Counted from the stretch's first letter, positions 25,398-34,733 are shown. The stretch: 64,000 nt of DNA from Rhodopseudomonas palustris (GCF_003226555.1 NZ_QKQS01000013.1:471890-535889), one strand, 5' to 3'. Program-made: numbers and translations. Notes: generated from the letters alone by a model not told the origin.

Positions 25398-28300
25398 CTA
25401 CTCCGCCGCCATCTGCCGCGGCGGAGCGGGCTGCGGATCGCGCAGGCCCGCGCGCAGTTCGGCAAACCGCGGCGCGGTGTCGTCGACCGATTTCTGCTTG
25501 ATCGGGCCGTAGCCGCGGATCCGATCCGGCATCGACAGCAGTTCGACCGCGGTGTCGATCGTCGCCGGCGACAGATGCTGCAGCACGCTGGCGACATCCG
25601 CCTCGTAGTCGGCGATCAACTTCCGCTCCAGCTGCCGCTCGGGGTGATAGCCGAACGGATCGAACGGCGTGCCGCGCAGGAAGCTGAGCTTCGCCATCAC
25701 CCGGAACACCGGGCGCATCCCCTCCCCGAACTGACGCTTTTTCGGCCGGCCGGTGAGGTCGATGCCGGGCAGGATCGGAGGCGCGAGATTGAAGCTGATC
25801 TTGTAGTCGCCGTCGAACTGATCGCGGATCTGCTGTTCGAAGCCGGGTTCGGTGAGCAGCCGCGCGACCTCGTACTCGTCCTTGTAGGCGAGCAGCTTGG
25901 CGTAGTTCAGCGCCACCGCACGCGGCAGCGCCTCGCCGTAGCCGCCGGCATCGGCGGCGCTGCGGACCTTGGCGACGAGATCGGCGTAGCGCTTGGCCAG
26001 CCGCTTGCTCTGATACGCCGTGAGCAGCGCGCTGCGATGCGAGATGATGTCGTCGAGCGACATCTCGCCCTGGGTCTTGCCAGCCGTTGTATGGTCCGCG
26101 CCCTGCAGCAGCGAGGCCAGACGCGCCGGATCGGCGGCGGCGAGCCGGCCGAGCCGGAACGCCTGGGTGTTCATCTTGATCGACACGCCGTTGAGTTCGA
26201 TCGCCTGCTCGATCGCGGTCGCTGACAGCGGCAGCAACCCCTGCTGATAGGCGAAGCCCATCATCATCATGTTGGTGGCGATCGAGTCGCCGAGCAGCGT
26301 TTCGGCGGCCTTGGTGAAGTCCAGAAACGCCGAGTCCTTGCGCAGCGCGGCTTCGAGCACGTTGTTGACCTTGCGGGTCTGGAAATCGAAGTCGCGGTTG
26401 CGGATGAAATCGGCGATCGGGATCAGGTGGGTGTTGACGACGCCGTGGGTGCGGCCGGCTTCGCACAGCGACAGCGTCTCCTTGGAGATCGCCATCACCT
26501 CGTCGGCGACGATCAGCACATCCGCGGTGCCGGTGACGATCCGCGAACAAGTGACGTCCTCCGGCTTGTCGGACAGCCGGACGTGGCTGAGCACCGCGCC
26601 GCCCTTCTGCGCCAAGCCGGACATGTCGAGGATCATCGAGGCCTTGCCTTCGATATGCGCCGCCATGCCGAGCAGCGCGCCGATCGTCAGCACGCCGGTG
26701 CCGCCGACGCCGCCGACCGCGACGTTGTAGGGCTTATCCAGCCCCGGCCGTGCCGCCGGCTCCGGCAACGAACCGAGATCGCCGAGATCGACCGCCGCGC
26801 GTTTACGCAGCTTGCCGCCGTCGATGGTGACGAACGACGGGCAGAAGCCCTTGAGGCAGGAATAGTCCTTGTTGCAGGTCGACTGGTTGATGGCGCGCTT
26901 GCGGCCCAGCTCGGTCTCCAGCGGCTCGACCGAGATGCAGTTCGACTGCACCGAGCAATCGCCGCAGCCTTCGCACACCGCGGCGTTGATCATCACCCGG
27001 CGCGCCGGATCTTCCATCAAGCCGCGCTTACGGCGCCGGCGCTTTTCGGCCGCGCAGGTCTGCACGAACACGATCGCGGACGCGCCCTTGATCTCACGGC
27101 ATTCCTTCATCACCGCGTCGAGCTCGTCGCGGTGGCGCAGATGCACGCCCGGCGCGATGGTGTCGGCCGGATAGGCACCGGGAGTCTCCGACACCAGATA
27201 GATCTCGCGGATGCCTTCGGAGTGGAGCTGATAGGTGATCTGCTGCGGCGACAGATCGCCGTCGTGACGCTGACCACCGGTCATCGCCACCGCGTCGTTG
27301 TAGAGGATCTTGTAGGTGATGTTGGCCTTCGAGGCGATCGACTGCCGGATCGCCAGGCTGCCTGAATGGAAATACGTGCCGTCGCCGATATTGGCGAAGA
27401 TGTGCTTCTCGTCGGTGAACGGCGCGATGCCGACCCACGGCACGCCCTCACCGCCCATGTGGGTGAAGGTCTCGGTCGAGCGATCCATCCACAGCGACAT
27501 GAAGTGACAGCCGATGCCGGCGAGCGCGCGGCTGCCTTCCGGCACCTTGGTCGAGGTGTTGTGCGGGCAGCCGGAGCAGAAATACGGCGTGCGGGCGATC
27601 GGCACCACGTTCTGAACCTGCGAGGCGTCGCGGCCATGGAACCAATCGGCCTTGGCGCGCAGCATCTCGGCGATGGTCGGATCAATTTCCATCGCCAGCA
27701 GCCGGTCGACCATCGAGGTCGCGACCTTGGCGACGCTCAATTCCTCGGCGAAAGGAAGAAAACGATGGTTGTGATCGTCCATTTTGCCGATCACGCGCGG
27801 CCGGTCGCGCATCCCGAACAGGAGCTGCTTGACCTGGTTCTCGACGATCTCGCGGCGCTCTTCGACGACGAAGATCTCCTCCAGCCCGCGCGCGAACTGC
27901 TGCACGCCCTCGGGCTCGAGCGGCCACGGCATCCCGATCTTGTACAGCCGCAGGCCGATCTTGGCGGCAACCTCTTGGTCGATGCCGAGTTCGCGCAGCG
28001 CCTGACGCACGTCCTCATAGCTCTTGCCCGAGGCCATGATGCCGAACCGCGCGTTCGGCGAATCCATGGTGATGCGGTTGACCTTGTTGGCACGAGCGAA
28101 GGCGATCGCCGCGAAGCCCTTGTAGTCCTGCAACCGGCGATCCTGGTCGTAGCGGTCGTCGGGCCAGCGCAGATTGAGTCCGCCCGGCGGCATTTCGAAG
28201 TCGGTCGGGATCACGAACGGCTTCATCTCGTCGGCGAGATTGATCTCCGCGGTGGTCTCCACCGTTTCGGTGATCACCTTCATGCCGACCCAGCAGCCGG

Positions 28301-28883
28301 AATAGCGCGACATCGCGATCCCGAGCAGACCCATCTCGATCATCTCGTGGATCGACGACGGATACAGATACGGCATCAAAGCGGCGATGAAGGCGTGGTC
28401 GGACTGATGCGGCACGGTCGAGGATTTGGCGCCGTGATCGTCGCCGGCGAGGCACAGCACGCCGCCGTGTTTGGCGGAACCCGCCGCATTGGCATGGCGG
28501 AACACGTCGCCGCAGCGATCGACGCCCGGGCCCTTGCCATACCAGATGCCGGTGATCCCGTCGTATTGCGCGCCCGGCGACAGATTGAGCTGCTGCGTGC
28601 CCCAGATCGCGGTGGCGGCGAGATCTTCGTTCACGCCGGGCTGGAATTTGACGTTGTACTGCTCGAGATGATGGCGCGCGGCGACGAGCTGCTGATCATA
28701 ACCGCCGAGCGGCGAGCCCCGATAGCCGGTGACGAAGCCAGCGGTGTTTAGCCCGGCCGCGCGGTCGCGCCGAACCTGCGCCATCGGCAACCGCACCAGC
28801 GCCTGAATGCCGGTGAGGAAAACGTGGCCCGAGTGCTGCGTGTATTTCTGATCGAGACTGATCGGTCCCTGGTCGATTCCCAT
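25398..28883 (-). CDS. Indolepyruvate ferredoxin oxidoreductase, fused alpha-beta-type
   Basis: 1161 residues from ATG 28883 (GAGGGCCGG upstream). 2-oxoacid:ferredoxin oxidoreductase oxidatively decarboxylating aryl or branched 2-oxo acids to acyl-CoA. N-terminal pyrimidine-binding part (FVTGYRGSPLGGYDQQL), thiamine diphosphate domain with FCSGCPHNTSTKVPEGSRAL and IGDGTYFHSGSLA, an FeS segment with GCGDCSVQSNC and CNKDYSCLKGFC, then from about 715 the beta-type domain VGGVGGTGVLTIGALLGMAA. Its acyl-CoA product would feed the beta-oxidation-like genes downstream, which is inferred from position. Confidence 0.93.
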   Translation of the reverse strand: MGIDQGPISLDQKYTQHSGHVFLTGIQALVRLPMAQVRRDRAAGLNTAGFVTGYRGSPLGGYDQQLVAARHHLEQYNVKFQPGVNEDLAATAIWGTQQLNLSPGAQYDGITGIWYGKGPGVDRCGDVFRHANAAGSAKHGGVLCLAGDDHGAKSSTVPHQSDHAFIAALMPYLYPSSIHEMIEMGLLGIAMSRYSGCWVGMKVITETVETTAEINLADEMKPFVIPTDFEMPPGGLNLRWPDDRYDQDRRLQDYKGFAAIAFARANKVNRITMDSPNARFGIMASGKSYEDVRQALRELGIDQEVAAKIGLRLYKIGMPWPLEPEGVQQFARGLEEIFVVEERREIVENQVKQLLFGMRDRPRVIGKMDDHNHRFLPFAEELSVAKVATSMVDRLLAMEIDPTIAEMLRAKADWFHGRDASQVQNVVPIARTPYFCSGCPHNTSTKVPEGSRALAGIGCHFMSLWMDRSTETFTHMGGEGVPWVGIAPFTDEKHIFANIGDGTYFHSGSLAIRQSIASKANITYKILYNDAVAMTGGQRHDGDLSPQQITYQLHSEGIREIYLVSETPGAYPADTIAPGVHLRHRDELDAVMKECREIKGASAIVFVQTCAAEKRRRRKRGLMEDPARRVMINAAVCEGCGDCSVQSNCISVEPLETELGRKRAINQSTCNKDYSCLKGFCPSFVTIDGGKLRKRAAVDLGDLGSLPEPAARPGLDKPYNVAVGGVGGTGVLTIGALLGMAAHIEGKASMILDMSGLAQKGGAVLSHVRLSDKPEDVTCSRIVTGTADVLIVADEVMAISKETLSLCEAGRTHGVVNTHLIPIADFIRNRDFDFQTRKVNNVLEAALRKDSAFLDFTKAAETLLGDSIATNMMMMGFAYQQGLLPLSATAIEQAIELNGVSIKMNTQAFRLGRLAAADPARLASLLQGADHTTAGKTQGEMSLDDIISHRSALLTAYQSKRLAKRYADLVAKVRSAADAGGYGEALPRAVALNYAKLLAYKDEYEVARLLTEPGFEQQIRDQFDGDYKISFNLAPPILPGIDLTGRPKKRQFGEGMRPVFRVMAKLSFLRGTPFDPFGYHPERQLERKLIADYEADVASVLQHLSPATIDTAVELLSMPDRIRGYGPIKQKSVDDTAPRFAELRAGLRDPQPAPPRQMAAE

Positions 28884-29207
28884 CCGGCCCTCGCATAAGG
28901 CATTGGACCGCGAGGCCATTCGGCCGCTGAAGCGGTCTATTTCGAACCAGTCTAAGCTGGTTTTTCCGCCCCGCGCATCACAAAATGCAGCTCTGCGAAC
29001 GCTGCACGCCTATTCGAATTTTGATGTCTCGGAACCTGCGCGCGGATTCAAGAAAGTGCCGCCGGACAGGCCGCGGACGAACGATCATATCCGCCGCAGC
29101 GCAACACGCATCGCGTGAGCCAAATCAGATCCAGCTTGCGGAACCGGGCACGCCGGGAACGTAAGGATGGACGATGGATTGGTTGAGGAGCCGACAAGGA
29201 GGACTCC
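28884..29207. other. Divergent intergenic region, 324 bp
   Basis: Lies between the leftward oxidoreductase gene and the rightward small membrane protein gene and must hold both promoters. No repeat, operator or RNA gene was recognised. Confidence 0.5.
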
Positions 29208-29603
29208 ATGGCACGCAATCCAGAAGATCCGTACCGGCCCGATGCTCCGACCGATGATCCTCGCTCGCCGTCCCAGCTCGATGCACATTTGCAGGCCGAC
29301 CCGGAGATGCGCGAAGGCCCGGTGACTTCCGGGCGGCTGATCCTGGTCGCATTGGCGATCGTCCTGGCGTTCGCAGCAGTATTCTACGGGATGAACAGCA
29401 CCGCGACTGGCCCGAACAATCCGTCGGTCGCGACCCAGACTGCGCCGCCACCCAATCAAACCGACGCGAACAACAATGCACCGCCGGTGCCGCCCGGGGT
29501 TCGCGATGTCACGCCGCACAACACCGATTCGAATCGGAATGGTGTGACCACCGGCGCAGCACCTGCGCCCCGCGCCGCGCCGAGCAGTGGCTCACAGAAC
29601 TAA
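29208..29603 (+). CDS. Small single-pass membrane protein, Pro/Asn-rich
   Basis: 131 residues, ATG 29208 with AAGGAGGA six bases upstream. No known family. Hydrophilic N-terminus (MARNPEDPYRPDAPTDD), one helix at about 44-61 (LILVALAIVLAFAAVFYGMN), then a low-complexity tail rich in Pro, Asn, Thr and Gly, presumably periplasmic. Function unknown; the ribosome site and composition make it a real gene. Confidence 0.75.
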   Translation: MARNPEDPYRPDAPTDDPRSPSQLDAHLQADPEMREGPVTSGRLILVALAIVLAFAAVFYGMNSTATGPNNPSVATQTAPPPNQTDANNNAPPVPPGVRDVTPHNTDSNRNGVTTGAAPAPRAAPSSGSQN

Positions 29604-29826
29604 CTGCCTCCTGCGACGACTCGATGATGCGGCGGATGGCACGGGCCGTCCGCCGCATCATCGTATCTGCCTGCCTGCGACTGCATCTCGCCGCATTCAT
29701 GCCGTGTTCAGACCGAATCGGGTACACGCATCCTGGGGACGAATAGAACGCACGCCGACTTCGATCGAACGAGGCGCGCGATGGTCGCAGAGCCGTCTAT
29801 CTGGCAGTGAAGGGAAGAACCAACAT

Positions 29827-30114
29827 ATGAAGAAGATCTTTGCCGCAGCATTGTTTGCAGCCACGCTGGTCGGAGCCGGTGCCGCCAATGCGATGCCGTT
29901 GGCTCCTCTCGGTGCCGCCACTTCGGGCGACGTGATCCAGGTCGCGCAGGGTTGCGGTCCGGGTTGGGCGCGCGGCCCGATGGGCCGTTGCCGTCCGATG
30001 GCTCGCCGCCCCGTCTACGGCCGCCCGGTCGTGGTGCCGCCGCGCGTAGTCGCGCCGCGCGTCTGCCCGCCCGGCTACGCCTGGCGTCACGGCCGCTGCT
30101 TCCGCCGGTTCTGA
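29827..30114 (+). CDS. Small secreted protein of GCG_CRPN type
   Basis: 95 residues from ATG 29827 (AAGGGAAG upstream). Signal peptide to about residue 22 (LVGAGAANA|MP). The mature protein carries GCGPGWARGPMGRCRPM, the prefix that names the GCG_CRPN family, and ends in CPPGYAWRHGRCFRRF with a Pro/Arg/Val-rich middle. Strongly basic and with two Cys pairs, it is probably periplasmic or outer-surface. Function unknown; members are typical of Bradyrhizobium-type bacteria. Confidence 0.82.
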   Translation: MKKIFAAALFAATLVGAGAANAMPLAPLGAATSGDVIQVAQGCGPGWARGPMGRCRPMARRPVYGRPVVVPPRVVAPRVCPPGYAWRHGRCFRRF

Positions 30115-30134
30115 TCGGTCAGCAACTGGTCTCG

Positions 30135-30164
30135 AAAAGCCCCGCTTCGCCGGGGCTTTTTTTG
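30135..30164 (+). terminator. Rho-independent terminator between convergent genes
   Basis: AAAAGCCCCG ... CGGGGCTTTTTTT stem-loop, T-run on the plus strand, A-run on the other side, so it can serve both the GCG_CRPN gene and the convergent DUF1295 gene. Confidence 0.92.
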
Positions 30165-30176
30165 CGTCGGGCAGCT

Positions 30177-30986
30177 TCAACGGAAGCGCACGAGCAGCTT
30201 GCGCAAGCTGTAGAGCGGCACCCACGGGAACAGGATCGGCACGCTGCGGACGTAGTCCTGATAGTCGGTGCGATCGCCGTAGCGTTCATCCTGCTTGCGC
30301 TCGAGCCCGGCCGCGGCGGCCGTCATCAACGCTTGGATATAGAGCAATCCGAGCAAAGGCAGCGCCCACGCCCAGCCGGAGCCGTAGGCCGACAGGCCCG
30401 AGAACCAGACGCCGAACCAGAACAGCATCTCGCCGAAATAGTTCGGGCAGCGCATCGTGCGATACAGCCCGGCGTCACAATAATGCGACGGGTGCTCGGC
30501 CTTGTAGCGATACTTCTGCCAATCGGACAGGCTCTCGACCCACAGTCCTGCGACCATGATCATCACCCCGAGCGGGGTCGACGCCGGCCAGACGCCTTCG
30601 GCCTGCAGCGACAGCGTCAGCAGCGCCGGCAGGAACAGCAGCGTGAACAGCAGGCTGACGCCGAGCCAGATCGCGATTTTGTGCCACAGCTTCAGTTCGG
30701 ACGTCCGCCGCTCGGCGCGAGCGAGCTCCGCAGCATAAATCGGATTGCGCTCGCGGATCGCGAGGAACAGCCCGAGGCGAACGCCATAGGCGAGCAGCAG
30801 CAGAAGCTGCAGCGTCACCCAGCCCGACATCGTGCCGAAGAACAGCAGCGCGAACACCACGCTCTGCGCCGCGATCGCACCCGCATAGCACAGGCTGACG
30901 AAGTAATAGACCCGCCGGAAACCAGGCGCGGCGACCACAAGACAGACGGCGAAAGCCAGCGCAACCAGATGCCACGGTATCGTCAT
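30177..30986 (-). CDS. DUF1295 / steroid 5-alpha-reductase-like membrane protein
   Basis: 269 residues from ATG 30986. Six or seven hydrophobic helices and the family signature LYRTMRCPNYFGEMLFWFGV near 190, followed by LERKQDERYGDRTDYQDYV. NAD(P)H-dependent reductase of unknown substrate in the inner membrane. Upstream in-frame codons to 31133 lack support. It faces the GCG_CRPN gene across the terminator. Confidence 0.88.
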   Translation of the reverse strand: MTIPWHLVALAFAVCLVVAAPGFRRVYYFVSLCYAGAIAAQSVVFALLFFGTMSGWVTLQLLLLLAYGVRLGLFLAIRERNPIYAAELARAERRTSELKLWHKIAIWLGVSLLFTLLFLPALLTLSLQAEGVWPASTPLGVMIMVAGLWVESLSDWQKYRYKAEHPSHYCDAGLYRTMRCPNYFGEMLFWFGVWFSGLSAYGSGWAWALPLLGLLYIQALMTAAAAGLERKQDERYGDRTDYQDYVRSVPILFPWVPLYSLRKLLVRFR

Positions 30987-31092
30987 GTCGGCGTACCCGT
31001 TCTTGACCCGGTGTCTTGACCTTATAGGCCGCCCAGATTGCCAAGCCATGTCCGGAATCAAAGCCGGCCGCAATTGGCCAGCCGCCTTGCGG

Positions 31093-31635
31093 TCATTTCG
31101 CCGCGCAGCGCTGCCCGGGAACGCGGCTGTCACAGACCCGCGAAACCTCGAAGAACCGGGTCCACAGCTTGCGCTGCTTGGCGTCCGGCTCGGAGTCGGC
31201 GGTCAAACGCAGCGCATAGAAGTTTTCGCGGCCCTGCACCGCCTTCCACCAGGTCAGGACCGGCTTGTCCTTGGCCTCGGGGCAGCTCTCGCTCCACATC
31301 ACCATCGGATACAGGTTTTCATTGCCGTGACGGAGCTGCTCGAAGCGAGCGCCAGGACACGCCGCCTTTGCCGCCTTCTCTTTCGCCGCGCGATACGCCT
31401 CGGGCGATTGGTCGGCCTGCTTGAATAGGGTCTGCGCCGTGATCCGGGTGGTGGCGCTGGCGATGCTCTCGCTACCCGGCACCAGCACCGTGGTGCTTTC
31501 CTTGTCGTTGCTCGCCTCCGCCACGACCTTGAAGCCCTTGGGCGATTGCAACAGCAGCTTCTCGGTTTCCGCCGCGCGGGATGTCCCCGCCGCGGCAACG
31601 GTCGCGATCAGACACAGAACGGCAAGACGGCGCAT
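31093..31635 (-). CDS. Secreted hypothetical protein
   Basis: 180 residues, ATG 31635. Signal peptide to about residue 21 (ATVAAAGTSRA|AE). The rest is a soluble domain without a recognised family: STTVLVPGSESIASATTRIT, PMVMWSESCPEAKDKPVLTW, and a Cys near the C-terminus (PGQRCAAK). Four Cys suggest disulfides in the periplasm. Stands alone, between the DUF1295 gene and the phosphatase-kinase gene. Confidence 0.75.
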   Translation of the reverse strand: MRRLAVLCLIATVAAAGTSRAAETEKLLLQSPKGFKVVAEASNDKESTTVLVPGSESIASATTRITAQTLFKQADQSPEAYRAAKEKAAKAACPGARFEQLRHGNENLYPMVMWSESCPEAKDKPVLTWWKAVQGRENFYALRLTADSEPDAKQRKLWTRFFEVSRVCDSRVPGQRCAAK

Positions 31636-31720
31636 GACGAGGAGCCCGATTGAATTGAAGGCGCCGGAGCTTGCCCGAGAACCGCAGCCTGTTCAATATC
31701 GCTCGGCATCGCGACGACCG

Positions 31721-33454
31721 TCAGATCCCGCCGTGCAGCCGCGCCAGCAGCGCCACGACGATCACAGCCAGCAACGCCGACAGCAGCTGCCAGAACAATA
31801 GCGGATTGCGCGCGGCGAGCGGCTGCGGCCGGATGTCGAGATAGTCGGCCCGCGGATGCCGGAGGTCGTGAATGAACTCCGATAGCGCCGGATAGCGCTT
31901 GGCCGGATCGAGGCTGACGGCGCGTTGCAGAGCGCGATCGACCCACACCGGCACCTTGGCATTGTGATCCGCCGCCGGACTGTAGCGCAGCTTGCGGGAC
32001 TTCAGCGCCTGATTGGCGCGAGCCAGCTCGGCACCGTAAGGCAGCCGGCCGGTCAGCATCTGATAGGCGATCACCCCGAGCGAGAACTGATCCGCCAGCG
32101 CCGAACCACCCTGCCCGGCGAAATACTCAGGCGCCATGTATTGCACCGTGCCGAGCAATTCGTCGCCGCCAGCCGGTCCCAGCTCGGCGACGCCAGCGAC
32201 GCGGGCCGAGCCGAAGTCGATGATCTTCACGGTGCCGCTGCGGTCGATCAGCACATTGGCCGGCCGCAGGTCCTGATGCACCATCTCTTTCCGGTGGAAC
32301 GCGTACAGCCCCTTGGCGATCTGCTCGGTCAGGCCGCGGACGGTTTCGAGCTCGGCGCGCGGATGGTCGACCATCCACTGCGCCAGGGTCTGGCCTTCGA
32401 TGTATTCGAAGGCGACGTAGAGAGAACTGCGCGGACGCTGCACCGCGCGCGGCTTCAGCACATGTGGGCTGTCGATCCGCCGCGCGATCCACTCCTCCAG
32501 CATGAAGCGTTTGCGCGCCTCCGGATCGTCCCGCAGATCCGTGGACGGACTCTTCAGTGCCACGAGGTGCTCGGTTTCGAGGTCGGCCGCCAGATAGATG
32601 TGGCTGCGGCTCGACGCATGCAGCTCGCGGATGATCCGGTAGCCGTCGAACTCGGCGCGCGGCGCGAACTGAGGCGGCAGCGGCAATTCCGCGGCGCGAT
32701 CGAACAGATCGGCCGCGTCCGCATCCGGCAGCGTGTCGATCCGCACCACCTGGACGGTGAGATTGTCGTCGCTGCCGTTGGCGAAGGCTTCACCGACGAT
32801 CGCCCGCGCCGCGGCGTCGAGGTCTCGGGCATGCTGGTCCAACGCCTTGACGATGAAGCGATGCGTGACGTGCTCGTAGACGCCGTCGGTCGCCAGCACG
32901 AACACCTCGCCAGCTGCGACCGGCACCGACTGGTAATCGATCTCGACCTGCGGATTGACGCCGAGGGCGCGGCCGAGATAGCTCTGCTCGGCGGAGATCC
33001 GGACGCGGTGATCCTCGGTGAGCTGCTCCAGCGAGGCGCCGGCCAGCCGATAGATCCGGCTGTCGCCGATATGAAACAGATGCGCCGCCGCGCCTTTGAT
33101 CACCAGCGCACTCAAGGTGCAGACATAACCCTTGTCGCGATCGTAGCGATAGTCGCTGCGCCGGGTCTCCGCGTGCAGCCATGAATTGGTGGCGGCGATC
33201 ACCCGCTGCGCCGACGACTTCACCGACCAGGCTTCCGACGTGCAATAGTAATCGGTGAGGAAGCTCTTCACCGCGGATTCGCTGGCGACCTGGCTGACGT
33301 CGCTCGACGAAATGCCGTCGGCGAGTGCGATCGCGACGCCCTTGGTGGTGAGCAGCGGCTCGGCCGGGATCAGCGCGCCGTAGAAATCCTGATTGACGGG
33401 TTTCCGCCCCGGCGACGACGCCTGCCCGATCGAGACTGTGAGCTGCTGCGCCAT
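31721..33454 (-). CDS. PP2C phosphatase - Ser/Thr kinase fusion, membrane-anchored
   Basis: 577 residues from ATG 33454. PP2C domain 1-245 with metal-binding motifs ALADGISSSDVS, HIGDSRIYRL, LATDGVYEHV and GSDDNLTVQVV. Kinase domain about 268-525 with Lys in HLVALKSPS, catalytic loop MVHQDLRPANVLID, KIIDFGSA and LLGTVQYMAPEYF. The canonical HRDxKxxN loop is HQDxRxxN here, so the Lys two after Asp is Arg. One C-terminal helix (LLFWQLLSALLAVIVVALLA) anchors it. Family known next to nitrite/nitrate assimilation genes; here it directly follows the FNT channel gene (66 bp) and probably modifies that channel or related proteins. Confidence 0.9.
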   Translation of the reverse strand: MAQQLTVSIGQASSPGRKPVNQDFYGALIPAEPLLTTKGVAIALADGISSSDVSQVASESAVKSFLTDYYCTSEAWSVKSSAQRVIAATNSWLHAETRRSDYRYDRDKGYVCTLSALVIKGAAAHLFHIGDSRIYRLAGASLEQLTEDHRVRISAEQSYLGRALGVNPQVEIDYQSVPVAAGEVFVLATDGVYEHVTHRFIVKALDQHARDLDAAARAIVGEAFANGSDDNLTVQVVRIDTLPDADAADLFDRAAELPLPPQFAPRAEFDGYRIIRELHASSRSHIYLAADLETEHLVALKSPSTDLRDDPEARKRFMLEEWIARRIDSPHVLKPRAVQRPRSSLYVAFEYIEGQTLAQWMVDHPRAELETVRGLTEQIAKGLYAFHRKEMVHQDLRPANVLIDRSGTVKIIDFGSARVAGVAELGPAGGDELLGTVQYMAPEYFAGQGGSALADQFSLGVIAYQMLTGRLPYGAELARANQALKSRKLRYSPAADHNAKVPVWVDRALQRAVSLDPAKRYPALSEFIHDLRHPRADYLDIRPQPLAARNPLLFWQLLSALLAVIVVALLARLHGGI

Positions 33455-33520
33455 GCGCCCTGCTGCGAGGAAAGTCGGGAGCTTCGCCCTCAACGGGCGA
33501 AGCTCCCGGACGCGATCGGA

Positions 33521-34360
33521 TTACGCCGCGACCCGCGGCATCGGCGCGGCTTCGATCTGGCGCTTCGCCGCGGTGCGGACGTGGGTGGTGTAGAGCGTCA
33601 GCCCGGTGAAGGCGAGCCCGCCGACCAGATTGCCGAGCACGGTCGGGATCTCGTTCCAGATCAGATAGTCGAGGATCGAGAACTTGGCATGCAGCATCAG
33701 GCCCGACGGAAACAGGAACATGTTCACCACCGAGTGTTCGAACACCATATAGAAGAACACCAGGATCGGCATCCACATCGCGATCACCTTGCCGGGCACG
33801 GTGGTCGAGATCATCGCCATCACGACCCCGGTCGAGACCATCCAGTTGCACAGCATGCCACGGAAGAACAGCGTCGCCATGCCGGCGGCGCCGTGCGCCG
33901 CGTAGCCCAAGGTGCGCCCCTCGCCGATATTGCCGATCACTGTGCCGACCTTGTCGGGCCCCTGGCTAAAGCCGAATGTGGTGACGAACGCCATCAGGAA
34001 CGCCACCGTCAGAGCGCCGGCGAAATTGCCGATGAACACCAGGCCCCAGTTGCGCAGCACGCCGCCGATCGTGCAGCCCGGGCGTTTGTCCAGCCAGGCC
34101 AGCGGCGCCAGCACGAACACGCCGGTGAGCAGGTCGAACCCGAGCAGATACAACATGGTGAAGCCGACCGGAAACAGCAACGCGCCGATCAGCGGCTGGC
34201 CGGTATTGACGTTGATGGTGACCGCGAACCAGGCGGCGAGCGCCAGGATGGCGCCGGCCATATAGGCGCGGATCACCGTGTCGCGGGTGGACATCAGGAT
34301 CTTGGACTCGCCAGCGTCGACCATCTTGGTGACGAATTCAGAAGGTGCGAGGTAGGACAT
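33521..34360 (-). CDS. Formate/nitrite transporter (FNT) family channel
   Basis: 279 residues, ATG 34360 with GGAGCAGC upstream. Six-helix aquaporin-like channel: LAPSEFVTKMVDAGESK at the N-terminus, then GALLFPVGFTMLYLLGFDLLTG, LRNWGLVFIGNFAGALTVA, and FFRGMLCNWMVSTGVVM, FEHSVVNMFLFPSGLML which carry the pore His and the N-terminal family pattern. Imports nitrite (NirC-like) or exports formate; the kinase-phosphatase partner and a sigma-54 promoter favour nitrite. Confidence 0.92.
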   Translation of the reverse strand: MSYLAPSEFVTKMVDAGESKILMSTRDTVIRAYMAGAILALAAWFAVTINVNTGQPLIGALLFPVGFTMLYLLGFDLLTGVFVLAPLAWLDKRPGCTIGGVLRNWGLVFIGNFAGALTVAFLMAFVTTFGFSQGPDKVGTVIGNIGEGRTLGYAAHGAAGMATLFFRGMLCNWMVSTGVVMAMISTTVPGKVIAMWMPILVFFYMVFEHSVVNMFLFPSGLMLHAKFSILDYLIWNEIPTVLGNLVGGLAFTGLTLYTTHVRTAAKRQIEAAPMPRVAA

Positions 34361-34545
34361 GCTGCTCCGTGCTCCGTTGGTGCTGAAAAGACCGCGTCGG
34401 AACGCACAAGCGAGGCGAGCAACAAGGGAGCGGAGCCTGGGCGACGCCGCGACTCTCCTTGGCGGGAGAGCTGTCCCATTGCTGTCTGCCTGACACCGGC
34501 TTGGGCAATTCTCGGACGGCGGTCGTCGTTGACCGGAACTTACTA

Positions 34546-34561
34546 AGCAATCGGCGTGCCA
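34546..34561 (-). promoter_or_regulatory. Sigma-54 (-24/-12) promoter upstream of FNT-kinase operon
   Basis: Minus-strand TGGCACGCCGATTGCT matches the RpoN consensus TGGCAC-N5-TTGC in all positions, with 10 bp between the GG and GC dinucleotides. It faces the FNT gene, leaving a leader of about 175 nt. Confidence 0.8.
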
Positions 34562-34657
34562 GCGACTGATGGCTCGTGTCACCGGCTGGTATCGGGGAAA
34601 ATCCTCGCATCAACGCGGCTTTGGCCGTAGCCGCAGGCCGCAACATTGCCCAGAGTC

Positions 34658-34676
34658 TGCGCAACCGACCTGCGCA
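34658..34676. promoter_or_regulatory. Dyad, possible enhancer-binding-protein site
   Basis: TGCGCA, 7 bp, TGCGCA lies about 100 bp upstream of the sigma-54 element, where NtrC-type activators bind. It is two bases longer than the NtrC consensus TGC-N11-GCA, so the activator is uncertain. Confidence 0.4.
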
Positions 34677-34733
34677 CAGCTCTCATTTGAGGCAACTCCC
34701 CCTCCCAGCGGGGCGCTTCGTCAGCGCCGGCAG

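Larger units (their letters stand above)
34361..34733. other. Intergenic region, 373 bp, carrying nitrogen-type promoter
   Basis: Contains the sigma-54 promoter match (34546-34561) and a 19-bp dyad (34658-34676) upstream of the FNT operon, and the 3' flank of the lipase gene. No other gene or repeat recognised. Confidence 0.6.

Noticed and set aside
34658-34676. NtrC binding site
   Set aside because: Spacing is TGC-N13-GCA rather than N11; kept only as an unspecified activator site.
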